Below are positions 38,173 through 49,459 of a stretch of DNA of 64,000 nt, piece after piece. Positions within the stretch are counted from its first letter, which is position 1; each line of letters opens with the position of its first letter. Origin of the DNA: Rosellinia necatrix (taxonomy: Eukaryota; Ascomycota; Sordariomycetes; Xylariales; Xylariaceae); contig JAGYVD010000004.1 in the NCBI GenBank assembly GCA_021209875.1, positions 1,922,001 to 1,986,000 on the forward strand, in the 5' to 3' direction. Under the pieces are notes generated by a model. It had not been told where the DNA came from. It searched no databases and saw only the letters and a program-made list of their open reading frames with translations. The translations under genes were made by a program, and so were the position numbers.

Positions 38173-40627
38173 ATGACGGACTCTACGAGCGCAATGGGGG
38201 GTATCTCCGATCCTGCGCTGATCAAGTGCGTCGTTTGATTCCCGAGCCACTAAACTCTCTCTCCTTCCTCACTTCCTCTTCCCCTCCTCTCCTCTCCTCT
38301 CTTCCTCTCTTCTCCTCTTCTCCTCCCCTCCCCTCTCCCCTTCTCTCTTTTCCTCCCTTCTCTCCCCCTCGCGCTCACTCTTCATCTAACTTTTATCTCT
38401 AGGCTCGTTAACAAGCTCCAAGACGTCTTCTCAACTGTTGGTGTGAACAACCCCATCGACTTACCACAGATTGTTGTCGTGGGTAGCCAGTCGAGTGGGA
38501 AGAGTTCCGTGCTCGAAAACATTGTTGGCAGGGATTTGTACGTCAAAATTGCCCCCCTATGTCCCTTTGTGCCAGCTAGCACCACTTACACGATCTACTA
38601 CAGCCTACCACGAGGTTCCGGTATCGTAACGAGACGTCCCCTTGTTCTACAGTTGATCAACCGGCCGTCAACGGGTCAACCGAACGGGTCCGAGGAAGAT
38701 GTCGCCAACTCGAGCGACAAAGCCGCTAACGCCGACGAATGGGGCGAGTTTCTGCATATCCCCGGCCAGAAATTCTTCGACTTTAATAAGATTCGAGATG
38801 AGATTAGCAGGGAAACAGAGGCCAAGGTCGGCCGCAATGCAGGAATTTCGCCGGCTCCTATCAATCTCCGAGTTTACTCGCCCAACGTCCTAACGCTGAC
38901 TCTGGTCGATCTGCCGGGTCTGACTAAGGTGCCCGTGGGCGACCAGCCTCGCGATATCGAGCGACAGATTAGAGACATGGTCCTCAAATACATACAGAAG
39001 TCGAACGCCATCATTCTCGCCGTCACCTCCGCCAACATCGATCTCGCCAATTCCGACGGCCTCAAACTCGCCAGAGACGTCGATCCGGAAGGTCAAAGAA
39101 CGATAGGTGTCTTGACCAAGGTGGATTTGATGGACGAAGGTACCGATGTCGTTGATATTTTAGCTGGCCGTATAATCCCCTTGAGGCTGGGGTACGTTCC
39201 AGTTGTAAACAGAGGTCAACGTGACATCGACAACAAAAAGCCCATATCCCTGTCCCTCGACGCGGAAAAGGCCTTCTTCGATAACCACAGGGCCTATCGA
39301 AATAAGAGTTCTTACTGTGGTACCCCATACCTAGCAAGAAAACTAAACATGATCCTGATGATGCACATCAAGCAAACATTACCAGATATCAAGGCTCGAA
39401 TTTCTAGTTCGCTACAAAAGTATACTGCTGAACTTGAAAGCCTAGGCCCATCGATGCTAGGGAACAGTGCAAATGTGGTTCTCAACATTATCACGGAGTT
39501 CACCAAGGAGTGGCAGTCAGTTCTAGATGGAAACAATGGCGAGTTGTCGAGCTCTGAGTTGTCGGGCGGCGCCCGAATTAGCTTTGTTTTCCATGAATTG
39601 TACTCGAATGGAGTGAAGGCGGTTGATCCATTCGACGTTAACAAAGACGTCGATATTAGGACTATTTTATACAACTCTTCCGGTTCATCTCCTGCGCTCT
39701 TCGTAGGCACCGCCGCGTTCGAAGTCATTGTCAAGAAAGAGATCAGGCGGTTGGAGGATCCCAGCTTGAAATGTGTATCGCTTGTCTACGACGAGTTGGT
39801 TCGCATCTTAAACCAATTACTATCCAAACAGCTCTATCGGAGGTATCCCGCACTAAAAGAAAAACTGCATGGCACGGTCATTACTTTCTTCAAGAAGTCC
39901 ATGGACCCCACCAACAAACTCGTCAAGGATCTTGTTTCCATGGAAGCATGCTACATCAACACTGGCCATCCTGATTTCCTCAACGGCCACAGGGCTATGG
40001 CAATGGTCAATGAGCGTTACAGTAGCGCCAAGCCCGTGCAAGTCGATCCTAAGACAGGCAAGCCGCTACCTGCATCGGCCACGCCCGCCCGGGCTGCCAG
40101 TCCGTCGTTGGGTGAAAACCTAGACAATAATACTGGCTTCTTTGGCAGCTTCTTCGCCGCGAAGAACAAAAAGAAGGCTGCCGCAATGGAGGCGCCTCCA
40201 CCGATGCTCAAGGCATCTGGTACTCTCTCGGAACGGGAAAATATCGAAGTGGAAGTCATTAGTAGGTTTATACGCGTGATTCTTGATCCAAGGACTAGGA
40301 GGTGACTAATATCTCGTCTAGAGCTCCTTATCTCATCCTACTTCAACATCGTCAAGAGAACCATGATTGACATGGTACCTAAAGCCATCATGCTAAATCT
40401 CGTCCAGTATGTTAAATAGTAATTTACCATAATACAATTCTTACTGACTATCTTTCAGATATACCAAGGATGAGATGCAAAAAGAATTACTGGAGGGCAT
40501 GTATCGGGGTGACAACCCCGATGAGCTGCTAAAGGAAAGTGATTACACAATCCGGCGGCGAAAGGAGTGTCAACAGATGGTCGAATCACTTGGTAAAGCT
40601 AGTGAGATTGTGGGCCAGGTCCAGTAG
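38173..40627 (+). CDS. VPS1: Dynamin-like GTPase Vps1
   Basis: This dynamin superfamily GTPase acts in vacuolar sorting, peroxisome fission and endosomal traffic. Exons are 38173-38225, 38403-38537, 38604-40261, 40322-40406 and 40459-40627, giving 699 residues, normal for the family. G1 is [10 protein letters not shown]3 reads [12 protein letters not shown]4 is [11 protein letters not shown]. The stalk and middle region follow, then a variable insert (about residues 540-600, with [13 protein letters not shown]), and the C-terminal GED spans the last two exons ([41 protein letters not shown]). The 66-nt intron at 38538-38603 is in frame; removing it restores the dynamin block [16 protein letters not shown]. 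Intron 1 (38226-38402) is almost entirely C and T over about 110 nt (38270-38380). Confidence 0.95.
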
Positions 40628-41207
40628 AGATGCCATGATGCGTACATTGAACCCAAACTTCACCTTACGCCTATTATAATCTCACAAACTTCAAGAGTTA
40701 ATCGGGCATGCTCGATCAAACCCGGAAGAGCGCCTCCGTTACCCCAGCGTTAGGAGACGATTTACCCTCCATACGATTTTTTTGGGAAGCGAGGCGAGGA
40801 TAGGCTGGGCGCGATGTTTCGAGTACTTGGGGTACAACGTTCTCCTACCACTTTCCCGACAAATATCTAAATCCCTCTCGTCTTCTGAACCCATTTTTCA
40901 GACGTCCATCGCTAAAGAGACTAGCTATTCAGCAAGCATGGGCAAGAGCAATAGTACAGTCACAACAAATTCAAGATAACACGATGAAATGCTTAATACG
41001 ACCCCGCCTTTTTTAGGCCTGTGATCCCCAAATACACAGCAAGAATTGAGCAGCCCTCTCCTCGACTTGATCTCCATAATTCTATAGTAGCTAATCCGCC
41101 TGACATGTGCACAACCTGGCAAATCCAAACATACTCGTTACGCCCCATTAGTCATTATGTCATTATATCTAGCCTCCATCGTAAATATTAAGTGATACAG
41201 GTAATAT
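40628..41207. other. Convergent intergenic region
   Basis: Between the VPS1 and CoA-transferase 3' ends. It shows only short frames without content. Nothing supportable was seen. Confidence 0.5.
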
Positions 41208-42572
41208 TTATAGGTTTGGCTTGGATTTCAACGACAAGCCACCCTTCTCTACATAGAAGTGCTGGCCTTTTGAAAGTCCAAACCACTTCTCGAGCGCCTC
41301 CTCACCACCTTCCCCCAATCCCAAAGGGTAGGCTTTATATCCGCTGCCAGGAACACCAGTGCCCTGGCCCTGAGTGCACTGGTCCGTAGCCCTCTCGTCG
41401 ATAGCGAGGCATGGGGTCCCGCGCAATGTGACGGATGGCCTCTGATCACCCTCGCGAGTTGGATCGGTCTCGAGCTCGTCGTAATTGAGCACGGGCAAGC
41501 AGCAAGCATCTGTGCCGTCAAATATGGCCTCCCACTCGCTCCTCGTCTTGGACTTGAAGACGACCTCGAAGGCCGCTCTCATCTCGGGCCAGGTGCCGCG
41601 ATCCCAGCGGGTCTGGTCCCAGCCCTTATGGGCGAGACCGAGGCCTCGGACGAGGGCGGCGTAGAACTGGGGTTCCAGGGCACCGACGGAGACATACCTG
41701 CCGTCACGGGTCTCGTAAGTGTCGTAGAATGGGGCGCCGCCGTCGAGATGGTTCTCGCCGCGGGGGCGGCAGCCCATGGGGGTGTGGCGGGCCAGGCGGG
41801 GGAAGGTGGCGAGGTAGCTCGCGCCATCCACCATGTTGGCCTCGACGACCTGGCCGACGCCGGTGCGCCCCCGGGCGAGCAGGGCAAGCAGGATGCCCTG
41901 GAACAGCACGGCGCCGCCGCCGGCGAAGTCGCCAAGGATGTTGATGGGCGGCTGCGGCTTCTCGCCGGCGCGGCCGAGCATGGACAGCACGCCCGACACG
42001 GCAAGGTAGTTGATGTCGTGGCCCGCCATGGCCGCGTACCGGCCATCCCGCCGGAACCCCGTCATGCGGCCGTAAATGAGCCGCGGGTTGACCCGCGCCT
42101 GCAGCAGCACGTCCGGCCCGAGGCCCAGCCGCTCCATCACGCCCGGCCGGAACGGGTCGATCACCACGTCCGCCTGACGTGCCAGCTCCCGCACCAGCGC
42201 CACGCCCCCCCGCCGCCTTCAGGTCCACCGCGATCGACGCCTTGCGCCGCGTCAGGTTGTCGCCGCCCTCCGCCGGCACCGGCACCGGCAACGCGCCCGG
42301 CACCGCGCGGTCGATCCGCAGCACGTCTGCGCCCGCGTCGGCGAGTAGTAGGCCGGCGAACGGGCCTTGGGGCGGTTTTGTGATTCGCGTTAGTTTTATT
42401 GCTTTATTGTTTTATTTGTAACTTTTTTTTTTTTTTTTTGGCAGGGGGGAGCACTCGGGACACGGAAGAGCTAATGGATATCTTGCGGGGGGTGAGAGGG
42501 GAACTCACCGGGAGCGAGTCCGGCAAATTCCAGGACCTTTATTCCCTGGAGCGGAGGTGGACCGGCGGCCAT
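41208..42572 (-). pseudogene. Family III CoA-transferase / alpha-methylacyl-CoA racemase, single-base frameshift
   Basis: Exon 1 is 42572-42509 (MAAGPPPLQGIKVLEFAGLAPG), the intron 42508-42366, and exon 2 42365-41208. The sequence after the splice reads PFAGLLLADAGADVLRIDRA, typical of AMACR-type enzymes that epimerise 2-methylacyl-CoA in peroxisomes or mitochondria. Catalytic-type residues are present in GHDINYLA (His) and [11 protein letters not shown] (Asp), with [19 protein letters not shown] further on. The frame breaks at a run of seven C on the plus strand (42205-42211): one base too many separates AVDLKAAGG from [14 protein letters not shown]. Everything either side is intact, so this is either a sequencing or assembly indel or a very recent mutation. 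The 5' third is very GC-rich. If the indel is an error the protein is about 405 residues, the usual length. Confidence 0.8.
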
Positions 42573-42919
42573 GTTGATGTGACTCTCAGGTCTGGAGCTG
42601 TATGTAGTAGGTTACGACGGTTTTAGATTGGCTTGCAGTTTTCGCATTTACTCTGACATTCACAGTTGATTCTTGAGAGGATGGTTAAACAATCATATCG
42701 TTTTGGTGTTGCCGGATCGGCATGAACCAGCCGGTGGGAGGAACCGAGGCTCTCCGCAAACCATCTACCCCAAGCTTAGCTCTCGGCAATTTAGATGTGG
42801 GACTATTTGAGCTAGACTTCTACAGCTGGTCTCTTGGCCTTGGCACAGCGCGAGATGAACAAATCCCGGCAATACCTGTGTTACGGCAGTGGTACCACGT
42901 AGATATATTTTCTTTTGTC
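42573..42919. other. Upstream region of the CoA-transferase gene
   Basis: This 0.35-kb stretch lies between the CoA-transferase start and the YIH1 stop; both genes are on the minus strand. No separate feature was seen. Confidence 0.5.
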
Positions 42920-43762
42920 TTACTTTCTCTTCTTAGCGCTGGTGACGGCATCGGACACAAATCCGCCTTTTACAAACGAATCCCTCGCAGCTTGGTTTAT
43001 CAAGGCAAACCTGCGAGGACCCAACTTATGACCTCCATACCACCGCGTGACCACAACCATAACATCCCACAGGTCCATCAATTGCATCAGGTGCAGCAGT
43101 CGACCCCCGGCCGCCGTCTCCCCGTCATCATCGCAGTCTTGGAATGCCGTGTTATTTGGTCCCCTGATTCTCCACGCTGTGATATTATGTGTTGCGGCCC
43201 GAACCTTCTTGTCCGAAGCTAGCAGATGCCGGAGGAATGTCTCAGCCTCTATGGTCGATGCCACCACGGCACAGCGGGCCACGAATGTCGACCTCAGCTC
43301 CACCACGGGATCAGACAGAACCCACGGTGGCTCTCTCGCGAATTCAAGCTCATTTATGTGTGTATTGCTTGTTGAAGTGTTGCTATCGACATCGACATGC
43401 TCACTTGAACCGGCGTCCGGTAATTCCTGCCCCTCAGGGGCTTGCTCCCCCAGAAGCCGGGCCAGTTCCTCAATAGCGTCAAAGAGGCAGACGGAACCAG
43501 GCTCGTATATGTTTCCGAGGGCCTGGCAGAATAACGCCAAGTCCCGAGCCGCGTCGCCCTTCTTCCCGCCTTGGCCGGTACTATTAGTACCGACCACCGT
43601 GGGCGGTACCGCCGGGTAGTCCGCAGGAAATTCCACACGAATGGACGATGATTCTCCAGGGGGCGTCAAGATATAGGCAGTGGCACGATCCGAGGGCACT
43701 AAGCAGCCCTCGCCATATATGGAGTTGATCGCTTCGACCTCATCTCGAAGCTCGTCCGACAT
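42920..43762 (-). CDS. YIH1: Yih1/IMPACT protein (RWD plus UPF0029 domain)
   Basis: In yeast this protein competes for Gcn1 and so restrains the eIF2-alpha kinase Gcn2 in amino-acid starvation. The gene is one exon of 280 residues with ATG at 43762. Residues 3-100 form an RWD domain (DEVEAINSIYGEGCL, SIRVEFPADYPAVPPTVVG). A Ser/Asp-rich linker follows, then the IMPACT/UPF0029 domain at about 155-270 (STFVARCAVVASTIEAETFL, ATHNITAWRI, DCDDDGETAAGGRLLHLMQL, VMVVVTRWYGGHKLGPRRF). Domain order and length fit fungal Yih1. Confidence 0.92.
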   Translation of the reverse strand: MSDELRDEVEAINSIYGEGCLVPSDRATAYILTPPGESSSIRVEFPADYPAVPPTVVGTNSTGQGGKKGDAARDLALFCQALGNIYEPGSVCLFDAIEELARLLGEQAPEGQELPDAGSSEHVDVDSNTSTSNTHINELEFAREPPWVLSDPVVELRSTFVARCAVVASTIEAETFLRHLLASDKKVRAATHNITAWRIRGPNNTAFQDCDDDGETAAGGRLLHLMQLMDLWDVMVVVTRWYGGHKLGPRRFALINQAARDSFVKGGFVSDAVTSAKKRK

Positions 43763-44705
43763 TCTCTCGGACTCGCAATTAGGATGCTGTCAGAGGGGAA
43801 GCGAGGTATTCTAAATTAGGACTATGCCCACGTTAGACCCGATCCCGAAGGCTGCCTAGTAAGAGCACCACGGCCCAAGTAAACCTCTGTAGGCGACCAA
43901 CACCAACAGCGATGTCTCCGGATGAAGTGTAAAAGGTGGTACAACAACCGGTGTACCTCGGGTCATGTAGTATTACTTACATACCTAGCCAAATACATCA
44001 CTCTCTCCCCCACACGGCCATAGGAGGTAGGTGTGAAAAGATGGGGATAGGTATACATAGAACAGGAGGTATAATGCGACGCACCCCTACCGTAAACGAA
44101 GTGATGCAAGGAACAGAGTAGAAAGGTTTGGCAACTCTCCGAGTGCTAAGATCACAACTGATTGATAACGATAAGGCTGCAGTCGAACCGTATTCGGTTA
44201 GCGTGCAGGTGGGATGTACCCAAGGCAGGCATGGATAGGTACCGAGAGAAGGCAGGTAGATACTACCTAACGTAAGAATGGAGGGGACTCGGTGCCTCCT
44301 ACTACCCAACCTTACCAGCACATAGGACATCACTTATTAGGCGCCCTCAGCCCCTCTATTGTATTGTACCCTTGACTTTGGCATTGTTGAGCCCACGAGC
44401 ACTATTAGTCCATCGTCAAGCCCCGGGTTCCGGTGATAGATGACCAAAGAAGGACTTACTTGCACTTCACCCATCCCAGTACACTGGTTCTTTTTCTTGC
44501 CTAACTTTATCCCTTACATTTATTATTTACATCCGTTCGTTACACTCGATAAACAACACCTATTTATCAGGTATGCTCGTTTGCTAGTTTTATACCCTGA
44601 GTTGTCGATTAAGTTTATGCCATATCATCGTCCCCTCACACCTTTTTTCTCCCCAAGCGAATATCCATCTACCTGGGTAGTGACTAGTTAGGGCCACACA
44701 TCGGT
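43763..44705. other. Divergent intergenic region, YIH1 and PPT1
   Basis: This 0.94-kb shared promoter region has no coding sequence. It has some GTAGG/CCTAC motifs and a pyrimidine-rich segment before PPT1. Confidence 0.5.
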
Positions 44706-46512
44706 ATGACTTCTGCGGCTGAGCAGGCCACGGCCTGGAAGAACGACGGCAACAAGGCCTTTGCCGCGCACGATTGGCCCAAAGCCGTTGACCTCTATAC
44801 TAAAGCTATTGAATTGAACGATAAAGAGCCCACGTTTTATACCAACCGAGCGCAGGTTCGTGCGCCTAACCTCCGGCCGGCCTCAGCGGTGTCCCCCGTC
44901 GTTTGCCGCTATCCTCTCGGGAGGGTCGCGTGACTGATTCCGAACATCTATAGGCACATATCAAGTCGGAAGCGTTCGGCTATGCTATCGCCGATGCGAC
45001 CAAGGCGATCGAGCTGAACCCTTCGTTTGTTAAGGTACGATCTACCGGCCTGGAAGTCGTTGGTTTCGGTAGCTCTAACTAGTCTTGCTCTCTTAGGCCT
45101 ACTTCCGCCGCGCAGTTTCTTACGCTGCTATCCTCAAGCCTAAAGATGCAGTGAAAGACTTCAAGAAATGCGTCGAGCTCGACCCCAACAATAAAGACGC
45201 CAAGCTCAAGCTTGCCGACTGTCAAAGGATTGTGCGACAACAGAACTTCTATGCCGCCATTGATGTTGGCGATGAACCGTCTGCCGCCCAAGGACTCGAT
45301 CTCGACTCGATCGCCATCGAGCCCGACTACGATGGAGTACAGCTTAAAGACGAGATGACACAGGAGTTCATTGACGATATGATTGAGCGTTTCAAAAATG
45401 GCAAGAAAATCCATAAGAAATACGTATACCAGATCGTAATTGCTACCCAGAAAATTGTCTATGACGAACCCACGATGGTTGAGGTGACCATACCCGACGA
45501 TGTCAAACTTACGGTCTGCGGTGATACTCACGGTAAGCGAAACCGGACTTATTCACGGTACCCGGAACAAAGCTGATCAGTGCGTAGGTCAATACTACGA
45601 TCTAATGGAGCTTTTCAGGTTGAACGGACGGCCAACTGATAAGCACTATTACCTCTTTAACGGTGACTTTGTAGATCGAGGATCATGGTCGACAGAAATT
45701 GCTCTTCTTTTATATGCCTACAAGTGGCTTCGTCCTCATGGTATGTTCTTGAACAGAGGCAACCACGAGACCGATGACATGAACAAAGTCTACGGATTCG
45801 AGGGAGAGTGCAAGGCCAAATACAATGAACGGTGTGTAACCTCCTCGCATACACCTGTGTCCCTCTGCTCATTAAAACTAGCGTCTTTAAACTATTCTCT
45901 GAAAGTTTCTCGGCATTGCCTTTGGCCACGCTCATCGGCTCCAAGTATCTAGTTTTACATGGCGGTCTATTTTCAGATGACAATATAACTCTAGACGACA
46001 TCCGCAAGTTGAATCGGCATGGCCAGAGACAGCCTGGCCAGTCCGGACTTATGATGGAGATGTTGTGGACGGATCCGCAGACGGCCCCCGGCCGAGGCCC
46101 CAGCAAGAGAGGCGTAGGCATGCAGTTCGGCCCTGATGTGACAAAGAGATTCTGCGACAAGAATGGGCTGGATGCCATTATCCGGAGCCACGAAGTACGC
46201 ATGGAGGGCTACGAGGAGGAGCATGATGGCAAATGCATCACAGGTATGTCCCCTCTCCCCAAGCTTTGGTCCTCCGCGCTCACAAACTCCCGCGCAGTCT
46301 TCTCGGCTCCCAAATACTGCGACCAGACAGAAAATAGGGGTGCTTACATTAACATTGGCCCCGACTATAAGCTTAATTTCCACCAATTCGATGCTGTGGA
46401 ACACCCTCCGATTCGCCCCATGGGTTCGTGATCCAGCTTACCACGTCCTCTTTCACATCAGCTAACAACATTTGTAGCCTATGCCAACAATTCTTTCGGA
46501 TCTATGATGTAG
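44706..46512 (+). CDS. PPT1: Serine/threonine protein phosphatase 5 (Ppt1), TPR-containing
   Basis: This Hsp90-associated phosphatase has seven exons: 44706-44855, 44954-45034, 45097-45532, 45588-45831, 45882-46243, 46298-46423 and 46478-46512. Phases agree and give 477 residues, the family norm. Three TPR motifs occupy residues 1-115 (AWKNDGNKAFAAHDWPKAVD, HIKSEAFGYAIADATKAIEL, AYFRRAVSYAAILKPKDAVK). A linker and the PPP catalytic domain follow, with GDTHGQYYDL, NGDFVDRGSWS, RGNHET, LHGGLFS, RSHEV and VFSAPKYCDQ carrying the metal-binding residues. The C-terminus AYANNSFGSMM comes from a 35-nt last exon and caps the domain as in PP5. Confidence 0.95.
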
Positions 46513-46730
46513 CGGCCGGTAGATTTCAACTTAAAGAGGCAAGTGATCTGGCGGAGGGTTTATAGCATGGGATCTTGCATAGTGTGACAGTTAGTTGTCA
46601 CGGGGGCTAGGCGTTTAGAGAATTGGTCGAATACCATTGCATGTGATTGTCTAGCCATTCACATAGGAGCCTGGAGAATAGTCTTGTGGGCCGTGAGATC
46701 AAACCGTTGTACTCGGTAGCATCTCCGGAC

Positions 46731-47162
46731 TCAGTTAGTCCAAAGTCTCTGCTCGTCTTGTTGTCCAACTAAGGCGCCCAGCCAATCAGAGCAACCTCTG
46801 ATCCGAAACGTGTGGTGGTCGCCGTCTTGTGTCGTGCCCTGCCAAGAAGTGATTGCGGCGGCAAATGCTCCAAGGTCATCGCGTGGTAATCTCAACCAGC
46901 AGCTCTGTTCTTCCACCTTTAGTATATCTAAAGGTATTCCCATACCCGTAGCGCCAAGAAACTGTTTCAACGCAGCAGTACAGTATGATCTGACTTGAAG
47001 AGCATCGAGTTCCTCCGTCTCTAATGGCCCGGCATTGAAGAGCTCAAGGTGTGCATAGGAATATGGGGGTGCTTTGATGACAGATTTGGCAAGCTCATAG
47101 GATTTTTTCACCTTGGGCACACTTCCGATGCTAGCCATGGACGTATCCGCGTCTGTTGCCAT
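46731..47162 (-). CDS. POP8: RNase P/MRP subunit Pop8
   Basis: This is one exon of 143 residues with ATG at 47162. The fold-defining parts resemble fungal Pop8, a small protein subunit of RNase P and RNase MRP: YSYAHLELFNAGPLETEELD, YCTAALKQFLGATGMGIPLD, LKVEEQSCWLRLPRDDLGAF and FRIRGCSDWLGALVG. It faces PPT1 tail to tail (218 bp apart) and is divergent from SPT4. Assignment is by pattern memory of the family; a profile search would confirm it. Confidence 0.75.
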   Translation of the reverse strand: MATDADTSMASIGSVPKVKKSYELAKSVIKAPPYSYAHLELFNAGPLETEELDALQVRSYCTAALKQFLGATGMGIPLDILKVEEQSCWLRLPRDDLGAFAAAITSWQGTTQDGDHHTFRIRGCSDWLGALVGQQDEQRLWTN

Positions 47163-47572
47163 GATTTTCTTCGTAGTTAGGTGTGCTTGGATTTCCGTAG
47201 TTGGTGATTATAGGTTAAGGAATATGCCTTGGGAGCTTGATGATCTGCACATGTGAAATTGAGGGACTGGGAGATCAAAGACTTGCGCAGGGTTACAATA
47301 ACCCCGCTATACGGTATAGCTGCATAGGACACCTATCCAGCCGCAAGGGCGGGAGTTCCCGAGTTTCCCAGGTAGGTAGGCAGGTTACCTAAGTAGGTAC
47401 CTAGGTACCCTCCTGCCTACCTACCTAGGTACCTAGGTAACTACCTCTAAAGGCAGATAAATTCCTCCACTTTTCAGAGTACAAATATTTACTTAAACGA
47501 TTTCTCATCCAAGCCCCCACATATTATATCTCTGTAAACGTGCAAATCAACAGATAACACCGCGATAATTGC
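47163..47572. promoter_or_regulatory. Divergent POP8/SPT4 promoter region with a 15-bp inverted repeat
   Basis: This region contains a perfect 15-bp inverted repeat (47370-47384 and 47412-47426) with GTACCTAGGTAC-type palindromes in its loop and 3' flank. The repeat is seen directly; promoter function is inferred from the divergent starts. Confidence 0.55.
47370..47426. repeat. 15-bp perfect inverted repeat of the GTAGGT family
   Basis: The left arm AGGTAGGTAGGCAGG at 47370-47384 is matched exactly by its reverse complement at 47412-47426, with a 27-nt loop. Further CCTAGGTA copies follow to about 47447. Confidence 0.85.
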
Positions 47573-47921
47573 ATGATTCCGCTACCAGCACTGGCTACAT
47601 CAGCTACAATGTCAATAACGCCACCGCCACAGCTCCCGGATGTAGACAGGATCCTTACATGGGTCAGAGACCAGTGCGAGCGAATGGGGCTAGATGCTGA
47701 GGTGCAGGAAGAGCTAAACCCAGAACCGCCCTGTTATTCATTCCACGGTGATACCTTCTACTCCCCTTCAGACTTAATCGACTTGCGATCGGACGGCACC
47801 CTACGATCTTACGGCAGACCTGAGCTTGACGGCGCCCATTGCCCATTGGAGCTCATCCCTTTCCTAGACCTCAATCAACCGGCCAGGGACGAACGGGACA
47901 ACCCCCTCGAGGCCCAAAACC

Positions 47922-47953
<32 letters not shown>

Positions 47954-48073
47954 ACGACGACCGAAGCCACAGGCGCGCGAGGCATCGCAGCATCGTGGAC
48001 GGCATGGCAGACAACTTCGTTCCCCCCGGCCAGCAACGGTACACGCGCGCGTGCATGGTCTGCTCCATTGTGA
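47573..48073 (+). CDS. Uncharacterised ORF overlapping the start of SPT4
   Basis: An open frame of 166 codons begins at ATG 47573 (second ATG 47609) and overlaps SPT4 exon 1 by 70 nt in another frame. The stretch [20 protein letters not shown] to [12 protein letters not shown] looks protein-like, followed by a 10-residue Asp run encoded by GAC repeats (about 47921-47952). I do not recognise it. It could be a long upstream ORF in the SPT4 leader, part of an alternative transcript, or a chance frame. Confidence 0.35.
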
Positions 48074-48654
48074 TGACTCAAGTGGTAAGTAGGTCCATCA
48101 CCCAGGTCGCATGGCCTCGCCATCGCGAGGTTGATCGATCCCTTCTTTGTCTACTCGCTCCCGCCTCTGTTTTCCCCATTCAGCTCTCCCATGTTCCATG
48201 CCCCATGTTCCATATCCAATGTCCAGATTCCGATGTCTAGTTTCCGATGTCCACATGAGTGAGGGCTGACCACTTCTAACCAACAGCGATTTAGAAGCGA
48301 GGGCTGCCCTAATTGCCCATTCCTAGAGCTGCGCGGCAACTCGGACGCGCTCGAAAGCTGTACCTCTACCGTCTTTGAAGGTCTGATTACTGTCGCAAAC
48401 CCGAAGAAGTCCTGGGTCGCGAAGTGGCAACGTCTCGATACCTACGTACCCGGCGTCTATGCCACCAAAGTATCTGGTTCTATCCCCGAGGATATTCGCA
48501 ATGGTTTAATTGAAGACGGACATGTGTTGATTCCGTACGTTAAACCACCAACCCCACATCACCGGCCTTTGTCCTCTGTAGCTTGTGCCAAACTCCCATG
48601 CTAATATCTCTTCTATATCGTAGGCGCGACGGAAGCGGCGTTGATGCGGATTAG
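48004..48654 (+). CDS. SPT4: Transcription elongation factor Spt4 (DSIF subunit)
   Basis: Spt4 pairs with Spt5 to form DSIF, a processivity factor for RNA polymerase II. Exons are 48004-48084, 48287-48534 and 48624-48654, giving 119 residues. The N-terminal zinc ribbon reads [16 protein letters not shown] and, across the splice, [12 protein letters not shown], supplying the CxxC pairs. The NGN-binding part contains [20 protein letters not shown] and [13 protein letters not shown]. The last exon ends [14 protein letters not shown] 48004 starts the conserved [13 protein letters not shown] stretch. Confidence 0.93.
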
Positions 48655-49459
48655 GCATCCAATTTTAATGCTGACGAAGTTGCTGAATCCCCTTCTCCCT
48701 CTGCCCAACGATCCGAGAAAAATCGAAATCAGAGAGCTGGTCATAATAACCTCGGTCATCGACCTGGAACAAACCACTGAGCACCATACTCGGGGCCATG
48801 TATCTCTCGACATTGATGACGGTAACGAGATTTGTAATGTAATGATGAGTATCTGCAGGGTCCTGCTTGCACCCGGTAGTTGTTCTCCTATGGTGGGTAG
48901 CCAGAAATGGCGTTTTGTATTGGGGAATTCCTCCGGCGTTTGGATTCCTTGAGTGATACCCCCATAGATGTACGTATGAGAGCCAGGCCGATAACCAATC
49001 CTCATTTCCCCTAGTCCTGTTCTTCTTGTTCTGAGCACTCATCTGGGCGTTCATAATGGTGCCATTTGAAAGGTTCGAGAAGCTCAGGGCTAGGGGAAAG
49101 GGGCTCGAATTAGTTTTCTGGTTAAGGTGCGTGCTCGATTAGTACAATAAGTATTCCTCTATTCAGGGGATACTAATCGAAGTCATACCACGCGAGGGAA
49201 ATACAACAGACAATTGTCACAAACCAAAAAAAAAAGGGGGCCTCTTCTCTTGCTAAACTGTACTTGTGATTAAAATTAACGATTATTACTACCCAAGGAT
49301 AGCACGTATAGTCATATCCTATATGGAACCGGTCATTCAACTTCATTGGATCATCGTGAGACCCGTTGCCCGGCCCAGCCCGCGAGCCCCGTTGGCAACT
49401 AATTGCCTACCACGTTACCCCTCCCCCTTCCCCTGGAGCGGGATATTATACCCAGGTAG
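48655..49459. other. Convergent intergenic region
   Basis: This 0.8-kb stretch lies between the SPT4 3' end and the next minus-strand gene. An A10-G5 tract occurs near 49227-49241. No coding sequence was supported. Confidence 0.5.

Noticed and set aside
38538..38603. 22-residue insertion in the Vps1 GTPase domain
   Set aside because: The segment begins GTACGT and ends TACAG, and its removal restores the dynamin block GRDFLPRGSG. It is an in-frame intron, not an insertion.
41704..42324. Separate 206-residue minus-strand ORF
   Set aside because: Its first 40 residues belong to the racemase gene. The rest is the out-of-frame reading after the seven-C run.
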